Shown: positions 8,254 to 16,456 of the stretch, in pieces
Position numbering within the stretch: the stretch's first letter is position 1
How the letters are laid out: every line of letters begins with the position of its first letter
DNA from: Massilia sp. UMI-21
GTDB lineage: Bacteria > Pseudomonadota > Gammaproteobacteria > Burkholderiales > Burkholderiaceae_D
Assembly (NCBI GenBank): GCA_015277795.1
Contig: CP063848.1
Location: 4,588,001-4,652,000, forward strand
Reading direction: 5' to 3'
Length of the DNA stretch: 64,000 nucleotides
The notes under the pieces: generated by a model
Database searches by the model: none
Seen by the model: the letters and a program-made list of their open reading frames with translations, nothing else
What the model was told of the DNA's origin: nothing
Made by a program: the position numbers and the translations under genes

Positions 8254-9532
8254 GTTGTGTATCCGTGTTGATTGCCATATCTGCTTTCGCATTCAGGCAG
8301 AAGCCCATCAGCAGGGCCACCATGAGCACGTAGAACATGCTGCCCTTCAGGGACCAGAAGATGACCTCGGTCAGGCCGAAGCTGAAGTAACTGAGCACCA
8401 CCAGCATGCCGGCCAGCGCCGGAGCGAACCCCTGGGAAGCCCGCCTGCCGCCGGGGCCGGCGCCCTGCCCGACCGCGCGCGCGAAGAAGGCGAACGGCGC
8501 CGCCAGGATGCCGGCATAGGCCAGCAGGCCGAACACGCCGCCGCTGGCCAGCGCCTGCAGCAGGTCGTTGTGCAGGTGCTCGAAGGGCAGCACCACGTCC
8601 TGGATGACGCCGCGCTCGGCCAGCTTGCGCAGTTCGGCGCGCACGCTGGTGGGGTCGAGCCCGAACAGGGGATGCTCGGCGATGACGGTGCGCGCGCCGG
8701 TCCACAGCTCGAGGCGGATGCCGACGTTCGACAGCGCGCTGCCGCCGTCCAGCCAGGTCTGCACGTCGTGCACGCCCTGCCCGACGCGTTGCTGCAGCCC
8801 GAAGGCCGGGATGAAGAAGGTCGAGGCGAACAGCGCGAAGCTGCCGACCAGGAGCAGGCGCACGCGCCGGCTCTGCAGCAGGCGCGCATAGGTGAGGAAC
8901 AGGATGGCGGCCAGCACCAGCGCGATCCAGCCGCCGCGCGTGCCGCTCAGGACGGTCGCGCCCAGGCCCGCCAGCGCCCCGAGCGCGGGAAAGATGGCTT
9001 TGCGGGTACTGTGGCGGTAGTCGATGGCGGCCGCCAGCGCCACCAGGGCCAGGCACAGCGCGATGTCGCCGAAGGTGATCGCGTTGAGCCAGCCGCCCGG
9101 ACGCTCGATGCCCTGCACGAGGCGCTGGTAAGCGACGAAAGGCAGTGCGCCCAGCGCCCCGGCGATCACGCCCCACCACAGGACGGCGCGCGGTGGCCGC
9201 GCCAGCACCACCAGCATCAGGGCGCTCAGGCCGAAGAACATGCGCGACGGCGTGTCGAGGTAGTCCAGGCCCGCCTCCGGCCGCACCAGCACGCACAGCA
9301 GCGCGAACGCAAAGTAATAGGCGAAGGCCGCCACCACCCAGCGGATGTCGCGCCAGTGCGGCGCCAGCGCGGTCCAGGCCTTGCGCGGCACGCACAGCAG
9401 GGCGAGCACGAAGACCAGGCTGGAAAAGCCGATGCCGGAGGGGGTGATGAGGCTGAGGAAAGGGAACAGGAAAACCAGGAAGCCGATTCCACGCTGCATC
9501 GGCACCCCGATTTTCGTCTGATTATTGTTCAT
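8243..9532 (-). CDS. O-antigen ligase/polymerase family membrane protein (WaaL/Wzy_C type)
   Basis: The 429-residue polytopic membrane protein has about ten to twelve hydrophobic helices and a large periplasmic loop between roughly residues 240 and 330. The segment VLSGTRGGWIALVL is typical of the Wzy_C/O-antigen ligase fold, and EHLHNDLLQALASGG carries the conserved H-N pair of that family. Such proteins join or polymerise undecaprenyl-linked O-antigen on the periplasmic side. It is translationally coupled to msbA downstream and divergent from a glycosyltransferase gene, consistent with LPS assembly. Ligase and polymerase cannot be separated on sequence alone. Confidence 0.82.
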   Translation of the reverse strand: MNNNQTKIGVPMQRGIGFLVFLFPFLSLITPSGIGFSSLVFVLALLCVPRKAWTALAPHWRDIRWVVAAFAYYFAFALLCVLVRPEAGLDYLDTPSRMFFGLSALMLVVLARPPRAVLWWGVIAGALGALPFVAYQRLVQGIERPGGWLNAITFGDIALCLALVALAAAIDYRHSTRKAIFPALGALAGLGATVLSGTRGGWIALVLAAILFLTYARLLQSRRVRLLLVGSFALFASTFFIPAFGLQQRVGQGVHDVQTWLDGGSALSNVGIRLELWTGARTVIAEHPLFGLDPTSVRAELRKLAERGVIQDVVLPFEHLHNDLLQALASGGVFGLLAYAGILAAPFAFFARAVGQGAGPGGRRASQGFAPALAGMLVVLSYFSFGLTEVIFWSLKGSMFYVLMVALLMGFCLNAKADMAINTDTQRGK

Positions 9533-9588
9533 TCATGTTCTTGTGGGATATTCTTGCCAACCTTGAGCGCGTGTTTTTCCGGAGTCCC

Positions 9589-10458
9589 ATGCAGCAACCC
9601 ATGCAACTGAGCCCGACCATCTCTGTCGTGATCACCACCTACAACCGCCCCGATGCACTGGAAGCGGTCGTGGACGCCTGTTTCATGCAAGATGACAAGA
9701 ATTTTGAAATCATTATCGCTGATGACGGCTCGACTGCCAACACGCGGGACGTCATCGAGCGCCTGTGCGCGCGCGCGCCGATGCCGCTCAGGCACGTGTG
9801 GCAGCCGGACGAGGGCTTTCGCGCCGCGATGGCGCGCAACCGCGGCACCCAGGCGGCAACCGGCGACTATATCATCTTCCTGGACGGCGACTGCGTGCCG
9901 CAGCGCGACTTCATTGCGCGCCACCGCGCCCTGGCACGGCCGGGCTTCCTGGTGTCGGGCAGCCGCATCCTCCTGAGCCAGGCGCTGACCGAACGCGTCC
10001 TGCGCGAGCACATCGACGTCGCCGGCCTGAGCCTGGCCGATCGCCTGCGCTACCGCCTGCGCGGCGACATGAACAAGGTACTGCAGACGATGCTGCGCTG
10101 GCCCGACGTCGGCCGCGTGCGACGCAAGTTCAGCTGGCGCCGCATCAAGAGCTGCAACCTGGCGGTGTGGCGCGCCGACCTGGAGAAGGTGAACGGCTTC
10201 GACGAGAGCTTCGTCGGCTGGGGGCACGAGGATGCCGACCTGGTGGTGCGCCTGTTCCATGCCGGCGTGCTGCGCAAGGACGGGGCGCTGGCCACCGAGG
10301 TACTGCACCTGTGGCACCGCGAGGCCCAGCGCGACGAAGAGTCCAGCAACCGCAAGCTGGTGCTCCAGCGCGCGGCCGACCAGACCACCCAGGCCACCCG
10401 TGGCCTGCGCGAACATGCCGGCGAGGCGCCCGCCAGCCCGGACGACCTTCGCCGCTGA
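9589..10458 (+). CDS. Glycosyltransferase family 2, probable LPS core enzyme
   Basis: A cytoplasmic GT-A-fold glycosyltransferase of 289 residues. The ATG at 9589 is chosen because GGAG lies at 9581-9584; an in-frame upstream ATG at 9535 lacks a site. N-terminal ISVVITTYNRP binds the nucleotide sugar, the metal motif is FLDGDCVP, and the acceptor-side motif is GFDESFVGWGHEDADLVVRL. The ED-bearing segment is seen in galactosyltransferase-like GT2/GT27 proteins. It is divergent from the O-antigen ligase with only 56 bases between start codons, so the two promoters overlap. The sugar transferred is not known. Confidence 0.82.
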   Translation: MQQPMQLSPTISVVITTYNRPDALEAVVDACFMQDDKNFEIIIADDGSTANTRDVIERLCARAPMPLRHVWQPDEGFRAAMARNRGTQAATGDYIIFLDGDCVPQRDFIARHRALARPGFLVSGSRILLSQALTERVLREHIDVAGLSLADRLRYRLRGDMNKVLQTMLRWPDVGRVRRKFSWRRIKSCNLAVWRADLEKVNGFDESFVGWGHEDADLVVRLFHAGVLRKDGALATEVLHLWHREAQRDEESSNRKLVLQRAADQTTQATRGLREHAGEAPASPDDLRR

Positions 10459-10485
10459 ATTCGGCCGGCGCGCAAGCCGCCCGGC

Positions 10486-11505
10486 TCATCGCGTGATGCA
10501 CGCCACGTCGTTCCAGTCCCAGCCGTCCGACACCAGCACCGCGCCCAGCACCGCGCGCTTGGGACCGATGTCGTGCCGGCTGAGCGCTTGCGCCAGTTCT
10601 TCGGTCGTCCGGAGGGGCAGTCCGGCGCTGCGCAGCCGCCCGCTGTCCAGCGGCGGCGGCTCGCCGCCCCGGACACCATGCACGACATCGCGCCGCATGG
10701 CTTCCAGGTAGGCGTCGAGGAAGGTCTCCGCCTTCTTCAGCTTGAGTTCCTGGCTGGGCGCGAGCCGGGCGCCGTAACGGATGAGATAGAAGGCTTCCGC
10801 AAAGACGACTATGTTTCTTGGAAATGCCAAGGCCGGGTCGGCGCTGTGAAAATAATGCAGGACAGGATAGGTGTAGTGCTTGAAGGTGTGCTCGATGAGC
10901 ATGCTGTCGAGCGTGTCGCAAGCGTCGACAAAGACCCCGAAGCTGCTGCCGTCCCAGCTGTTCCTGACGATGTCTTCCGGGGTGAGGCCCAGGCTGCGGA
11001 TGTGAAACGCCAGCGTACGCTGCGCGGTGACGGCGGAGAGCACGGGAACGAAATAGGTCACCGAGACGGTCATGAAGATCAGGCCTGCGAAAGCAGCGGC
11101 GGTGGTCACCAGACGCCACCCATCCGAATTGGCCTTGTAGTCGCCGACACCGAGGGTGGACAGGCTGAAGCCCGCGAAATACAGCTTTTCCATGGCGTTG
11201 GAGGCCGCGCCCTTGTCGGTCACGATCGAGCCTGCGTCCGATAGCAACACCAGGAATACGCCCAGCCACAGGCTCAGCACCCAGGCAAGAATGATCGAGA
11301 TCAGGATCATCATGCCGGCGTGGGTCAGCAGTGTGGCGCGCCCACGCTTGCTGGAAGCCAGGAAGAACAGCTTCCAGACACCGGCTGCGACCGCATTGGT
11401 GAGAAAGCCGCCGCCGTTCGACGACAGTGTCGTTCGCACGATGTCGGCCAGGACGAGGGCGATGATGGAGACGCCCAGTATCAGGAGGATTGCATCGGTG
11501 GCCAC
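10486..11505 (-). CDS. Potassium-channel-like two-helix membrane protein with cytoplasmic domain
   Basis: The 339-residue protein begins at GTG 11505, preceded by an AGGGAA ribosome site. An N-terminal helix (about 5-25) is followed by two further membrane helices (about 65-95 and 130-155) flanking a pore loop, FSLSTLGVGDY, which matches the K+ selectivity-filter pattern T-x-G-x-G-D. The remaining 180 residues are cytoplasmic, with no recognisable RCK or cyclic-nucleotide domain. It is therefore probably an ion channel of the Ion_trans_2 class with an unassigned regulatory tail. Its start lies about 107 bases from the 187-bp repeat array that separates it from dnaE. Confidence 0.75.
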   Translation of the reverse strand: MATDAILLILGVSIIALVLADIVRTTLSSNGGGFLTNAVAAGVWKLFFLASSKRGRATLLTHAGMMILISIILAWVLSLWLGVFLVLLSDAGSIVTDKGAASNAMEKLYFAGFSLSTLGVGDYKANSDGWRLVTTAAAFAGLIFMTVSVTYFVPVLSAVTAQRTLAFHIRSLGLTPEDIVRNSWDGSSFGVFVDACDTLDSMLIEHTFKHYTYPVLHYFHSADPALAFPRNIVVFAEAFYLIRYGARLAPSQELKLKKAETFLDAYLEAMRRDVVHGVRGGEPPPLDSGRLRSAGLPLRTTEELAQALSRHDIGPKRAVLGAVLVSDGWDWNDVACITR

Positions 11506-11611
11506 GGTGGATTCCCTGTCTTTCCTTGCAAAAAGGACAGTCTAGCGCGCCATGGATGTCGGGATTGCACGCTTGATTCCAGCAAGGTGAAGGGCCCGGC
11601 CAGGGGCCCGA

Positions 11612-12831
11612 ATGAGCAGACGTCACGGCCAATCAACTGCCGGTTGAACGCGCGGGCGGCGCCCGGGCGCTGGCGAAGCACATGGTCGGGTGCAGCCGCC
11701 CACCCTACGGGAAGCAGTGTGCCCTGGTAGGGTGGGCGGCTCCACCCAAAACGTGGCAACCACGCGGCGCAAACGCCGCCCGCGCGTTCAACTCCCCGAT
11801 GAGCAGACGTCACGGCCAATCAACTGCTGGTTGAACGCGCGGGCGGCGCCCGGGCGCTGGCGAAGCACATGGTCGGGTGGAGCCGCCCACCCTACGGGAA
11901 GCAGTGTGCCATCGTAGGGTGGGCGGCTCCACCCGGAACGTGGCAACGACGCGGCGCAAACGCCGCCCGCGCGTTCAACTCCCCAGTGAGCAGACGTCAC
12001 GGCCAATCAACTGCTGGTTGAACGCGCGGGCGGCGCCCGGGCGCTGGCGAAGCACATGGTCGGGTGCAGCCGCCCACCCTACGGGAAGCAGTGTGCCCTC
12101 GTAGGGTGGGCGGCTCCCCCCGGAACGCGGCAACGACGCGGCGCAAACGCCGCCCGCGCGTTCAACTCCCCAGTGAGCAGACGTCACGGCCAATCAACTG
12201 CTGGTTGAACGCGCGGGCGGCGCCCGGGCGCTGGCGAAGCACATTGTCGGGTGCAGCCGCCCACCCTACGGGAAGCAATGTGCCCTGGTAGGGTGGGCGG
12301 CTCCACCCGGAACGTGGCAACGACGCGGCGCAAACGCCGCCCGCGCGTTCAACTCCCCGATGAGCAGACGTCACGGCCAATCAACTGCCGGTTGAACGCG
12401 CGGGCGGCGCCCGGGCGCTGGCGAAGCACATGGTCGGGTGGAGCCGCCCAACCTACGGGAAGCAGTGTGCCCTGGTAGGGTGGGCGGCTCCCCCCGGAAC
12501 GCGGCAACGACGCGGCGCAAACGCCGCCCGCGCGTTCAACTCCCCAGTGAGCAGACGTCACGGCCAATCAACTGCCGGTTGAACGCGCGGGCGGCGCCCG
12601 GGCGCTGGCGAAGCACATTGTCGGGTGCAGCCGCCCACCCTACGGGAAGCAATGTGCCCTGGTAGGGTGGGCGGCTCCACCCGGAACGTGGCAACGACGC
12701 GGCGCAAACGCCGCCCGCGCGTTCAACTCCCCGATGAGCAGACGTCACGGCCAATCAACTGCTGGTTGAACGCGCGGGCGGCGCCCGGGCGCTGGCGAAG
12801 CACATGGTCGGGTGGAGCCGCCCACCCTACC
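11612..12831. repeat. Tandem array, 6.5 copies of a 187-bp unit with inverted arms
   Basis: Units start at 11614, 11801, 11988, 12175, 12362 and 12549 (each GAGCAGACGTCACGG, exactly 187 bp apart), with a partial seventh from 12736 that ends at the CCACCCTAC arm. Each unit holds an outer pair of inverted arms (TTGAACGCGCGGGCGGCG and its complement) around an inner pair (AGCCGCCCACCCTAC and GTAGGGTGGGCGGCT) with an 18-base loop. A transcript of one unit would fold into a long branched hairpin. Copies differ at only a few positions. The array fills the gap between the 3' end of dnaE and the channel gene, both on the minus strand. Short ORFs of 72-75 codons in it are repeat artefacts. Confidence 0.95.
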
Positions 12832-12851
12832 TAGCGCCCACCCCACAAGAA

Positions 12852-15800
12852 TCAGTACTCCACCGCCACATCCTTCGCCCCCAGCGTCAGCTCCAGCTGC
12901 TGCTTGAGCGTATCCGAGGGCGCCACGCGCCAGTCGTCGCCCAGCTGCAGGATGGCTTCCACGCCCTGCGGCTTGATGCGCAGGCTGACCGGCATGCCGT
13001 CCTGCAGGCGGTGCGGCTGCAAGACCTCGGCCAGCTTGGCCGGGTTGATGTCGCAGCCCACGTCCATCTCGAGCTTGAAGCCGTACTGGATGCGCGCCGC
13101 GGCGATGTCGAAGGCCTTTTCGGCCGTGATGCGCAGGCCGCCGTTGAAGCGGTCTTCCGAGACCTTGCCGACCACCAGCAGGAACTCGTCTTCCTTGAAG
13201 ATATTCTTGTTCTGCTCCAGCAGCTCGCTGTAGACAGTCACTTCCACCACGCCGGTCTTGTCGTCCAGCGCCACGATCAGGATCTTGCCGCGCTGGGTCA
13301 TCTGCGTGCGCACGCCGGTGATCACGCCGCACAGCATGCGTGGGTCGCGCGACGGCTCCAGGTCCTTCAGCTTGGTCTTGGCGAAGCGCCGCACCTCTTG
13401 CGCGTAGGAGTCGAACATGTGGCCCGACAGGTAGTAGCCGAGCGCGATCTTTTCCTCGGCCAGCTTCTGGCGGTCGGTGAAGGGCGTCGCCTTGACGTAC
13501 TCGGGCGGGGCCACCAGGTCGGAATCAATCCCGCCGAACAGGCTGACCTGGTTGGCCGCGGCGGCGGCCTGGCCGGCCGCCTCCATCGCGAAACCGACCG
13601 ATGCCAGCAACACGGCACGATCGACCCCGAACGCATCCATCGCGCCGGCGCGGATCAGCGACTCGATGGTGCGGCGATTGATCTGCTTGCGGTCCACCCG
13701 CATGCAGAAGTCGAACAAGTCCTTGAACTTGCCGCCGCTTTCGCGCGCGGCGATGATCGCCTCGATCGCGCCCTGCCCCGCGCCCTTCACGCCACCCAGG
13801 CCGTAGCGGATGTTCGAGACCTGCTTGCCGGTCACCGAACGGGGCTGGCCCTCCGGCGTGAAGCGGAAGTGGGACTCGTTGACATCCGGCGGCAGGATGG
13901 TCAGCTTGCAGACCTCTTTTGCATCCTCGACCAGGATCTTGATCTTCTCGGTGTCTTCCATCGCCAGCGACATGTTGGCTGCCATGAACGCGGCGGTGTG
14001 GTGCACCTTCAGGTAGGCCGTGTGGTAGGACAGCAGCGCATAGGCGGCCGCGTGCGACTTGTTGAAGCCGTAGCCCGCGAACTTCTCCATCAGGTCGAAG
14101 ATCTCGTCGGCCTTTTCGGTGGAGAGGCCGTCCTTGGCGGCGCCGGCGCGGAAAATCTCGCGGTGCTCGGCCATCTCTTCGGCCTTCTTCTTACCCATCG
14201 CGCGGCGCAGCATGTCGGCGCCGCCCAGCGAGTAGCCGCCGACGATCTGCGCCATCTGCATCACCTGCTCCTGGTAGACCATGATGCCGTAGGTCTCGGA
14301 CAGGATCGACTCGGTGCGCGGATCGGGGTAGTCGAACTTCTCGCCGTGCTTGCGCTTGCAGAAGTCGGGGATCAGGTCCATCGGGCCCGGACGGTACAAG
14401 GCGACCAGCGCGATGATGTCCTCGAAGCGGTCGGGACGCGCGTCCTTCAGCATACCCTGCATGCCGCGCGACTCGAGCTGGAAGATCGCCACCGTCTTGG
14501 CGTCGGACAGCAGCTTGTACGAGGGCCGGTCGTTCAGCGGCAGCGTCTCGAGGTTGAAGTCGGCGTCCTGCGGGTCGAGCGCGCGGATGTAGTTCACCGC
14601 GCGGTCGAGGATGGTGAGCGTGGTCAGGCCCAAAAAGTCGAACTTCACCAGGCCGACGGCTTCGACGTCGTCCTTGTCGTACTGCGAAACCACGCCGGCG
14701 TCGCCGCCCTGGGTGTACAGCGGGCAGAAGTCGGTGAGCTTGCCCGGCGCGATCAGGACGCCGCCGGCGTGCATGCCGATGCCGCGCGTGATGCCCTCGA
14801 CCTGCTGGGCGAGCTCGAGCAGCTGCTTGACCTCTTCCTCGTTCTCCTGGCGTTCCTTGAGCAGCGGTTCCTCTTCGATCGCCTCGGCGATCGAGACCGG
14901 CTTACCCGGCTTGAACGGGATCAGCTTGGAGATGCCGTCGCAGAAGTTGTAGCCGAAGTCGAGCACGCGGCCGACGTCGCGGATCGCGCCTTTTGCGGCC
15001 ATGGTGCCGAAGGTGGCGATCTGCGACACTGCATCACGTCCATACAGATCTTTGACGTGCTGGATGACGAGTTCGCGCTTTTCCTGGCAGAAGTCGATGT
15101 CGAAGTCGGGCATCGAGACCCGTTCCGGGTTCAGGAAACGCTCGAACAGCAGGTTGTACTTGAGCGGATCGAGGTCGGTGATCTTCAGCGCGTAGGCCAC
15201 CAGCGAGCCGGCGCCCGAGCCGCGGCCCGGGCCGATCGGCACGCCGTTGTTCTTGCCCCACTGGATGAACTCGGCCACGATCAGGAAGTAGCCCGGGAAC
15301 TTCATCTTGATGATGGTCTGGTTCTCGAACTCCAGGCGCGCCTCGTAGCGCGGGCGTTCCTTCTCGCGTTGCTCTTCGTTCGGATACAGCTGCACCAGGC
15401 GCTCTTCCAGGCCGCGCTTGGTCTCGAGCACCAGGAAGTCGTCGATGCTCATGCCGTCCGGGGTCGGGAAGTCCGGCAATTGCGGCTTGCCCAGCGTCAG
15501 GGTGACGTTGCAGCGCTTGGCGATCTCCACCGAGTTGGCGAGCGCGCCGGGCAGGTCGGCGAACAGCTGCGCCATCTCGGCCGAGGTCTTGAAGCACATG
15601 TTTTCGTTGAAGCGGCGCACGCGCTTGGCGTTGGCCAGCATCTCGCCCTCTGCGATGCAGACGCGCGCTTCGTGGGCGATGAACTCGTCCTTGTCCAGGA
15701 ACTGCACCGGATGGGTCGCCACCACCGGCAAGCCGAGGCGCCCGGCCAGCGCCACCGAATGGCGCACGCCCTGCTCCTGGTTGGGCTGGCCGGCGCGCTG

Positions 15801-16349
15801 GATCTCGATGTAGAAGTGGCCCGGGAAGATGCGCGCCCAGCGCTGGGCGGCACGCTCGGCGCGCTCGATGTCGCCCTGGTCGATGGCCTGGCCGACGTCC
15901 CCAAAAGCCGCGCCCGACAGCACGATCAGGGCGTTGGCCTGGTCGGCATCCGGTTCCAGCGTCGAGGTCGACGTGGCGAGCGCCTCCAGCCACTCGACGC
16001 GGATCTCGGCGCGGCCCTTGTACTGGTTGGTGAGCCAGGCCTTCGAGAGCAAATCGCACAGTTGCAGGTAGCCGGTGCGGTTCTTGGCCAGGATGAGCAG
16101 GCGCGAGGGCTTGTCGCGGTTCTCGTCGTTGGTGATCCAGGCGTCGACCCCGACGATCGGCTTGATCCCCTTGCCGCGCGCCGCCTTGTAGAAGCGCACC
16201 AGGCAGAACATGTTGGCCAGGTCGGTCACGGCCAGCGCCGGCTGCTTGTCCTTGGCGGCCGCGCCCACGATGTCGTCGATGCGCACGAGGCCGTCGACGA
16301 TGGAGTATTCGGAGTGGACGCGAAGGTGGGTGAAGATCGGGGAAGTCAT
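12852..16349 (-). CDS. dnaE: DNA polymerase III alpha subunit (replicative polymerase)
   Basis: The catalytic subunit of the chromosomal replicase, 1165 residues, matching the family's usual 1160. An N-terminal PHP domain begins FTHLRVHSEYSIVDGL. The palm carries the paired catalytic aspartates in MPDFDIDFC (about residue 412) and the third in VKFDFLGLTTL. A tandem HhH region follows (YGFNKSHAAAYALLSYHTAY). A beta-clamp binding motif, QVSLF, lies near residue 931, then an OB-fold (MLCGVITGVRTQMTQRGK) and a C-terminal tau-binding region. Its 5' end is 107 bases downstream of the large DUF4214 gene; the 187-bp array begins 20 bases after its stop. Confidence 0.97.
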   Translation of the reverse strand: MTSPIFTHLRVHSEYSIVDGLVRIDDIVGAAAKDKQPALAVTDLANMFCLVRFYKAARGKGIKPIVGVDAWITNDENRDKPSRLLILAKNRTGYLQLCDLLSKAWLTNQYKGRAEIRVEWLEALATSTSTLEPDADQANALIVLSGAAFGDVGQAIDQGDIERAERAAQRWARIFPGHFYIEIQRAGQPNQEQGVRHSVALAGRLGLPVVATHPVQFLDKDEFIAHEARVCIAEGEMLANAKRVRRFNENMCFKTSAEMAQLFADLPGALANSVEIAKRCNVTLTLGKPQLPDFPTPDGMSIDDFLVLETKRGLEERLVQLYPNEEQREKERPRYEARLEFENQTIIKMKFPGYFLIVAEFIQWGKNNGVPIGPGRGSGAGSLVAYALKITDLDPLKYNLLFERFLNPERVSMPDFDIDFCQEKRELVIQHVKDLYGRDAVSQIATFGTMAAKGAIRDVGRVLDFGYNFCDGISKLIPFKPGKPVSIAEAIEEEPLLKERQENEEEVKQLLELAQQVEGITRGIGMHAGGVLIAPGKLTDFCPLYTQGGDAGVVSQYDKDDVEAVGLVKFDFLGLTTLTILDRAVNYIRALDPQDADFNLETLPLNDRPSYKLLSDAKTVAIFQLESRGMQGMLKDARPDRFEDIIALVALYRPGPMDLIPDFCKRKHGEKFDYPDPRTESILSETYGIMVYQEQVMQMAQIVGGYSLGGADMLRRAMGKKKAEEMAEHREIFRAGAAKDGLSTEKADEIFDLMEKFAGYGFNKSHAAAYALLSYHTAYLKVHHTAAFMAANMSLAMEDTEKIKILVEDAKEVCKLTILPPDVNESHFRFTPEGQPRSVTGKQVSNIRYGLGGVKGAGQGAIEAIIAARESGGKFKDLFDFCMRVDRKQINRRTIESLIRAGAMDAFGVDRAVLLASVGFAMEAAGQAAAAANQVSLFGGIDSDLVAPPEYVKATPFTDRQKLAEEKIALGYYLSGHMFDSYAQEVRRFAKTKLKDLEPSRDPRMLCGVITGVRTQMTQRGKILIVALDDKTGVVEVTVYSELLEQNKNIFKEDEFLLVVGKVSEDRFNGGLRITAEKAFDIAAARIQYGFKLEMDVGCDINPAKLAEVLQPHRLQDGMPVSLRIKPQGVEAILQLGDDWRVAPSDTLKQQLELTLGAKDVAVEY

Positions 16350-16411
16350 CCGGGTATTTTACCGCGCCCGGGCGGGCGCGGCATGCCGGATTTGCCATGC
16401 AGAACTGAAAC

Positions 16412-16443
16412 GTGGCGGCCGCGCCAATCGGTGCGGCCGCCAC
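16412..16443. terminator. Strong GC hairpin after the large DUF4214 gene
   Basis: A 14-base stem with one G-T pair and a four-base loop (AATC) lies 14 bases beyond the stop at 16457, before dnaE. The minus-strand side has no T-run, so it may be a Rho-assisted or simple 3'-end hairpin. Confidence 0.5.
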
Positions 16444-16456
16444 CGGAACCGCGGCG

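Noticed and set aside
11612..12831. CRISPR array
   Set aside because: Units are 187 bp with near-identical content throughout; there are no unique spacers and no cas genes.
11690..12834. Repeated 72-75-codon ORFs on both strands
   Set aside because: They arise from the 187-bp repeat and have no ribosome sites or conserved start context.
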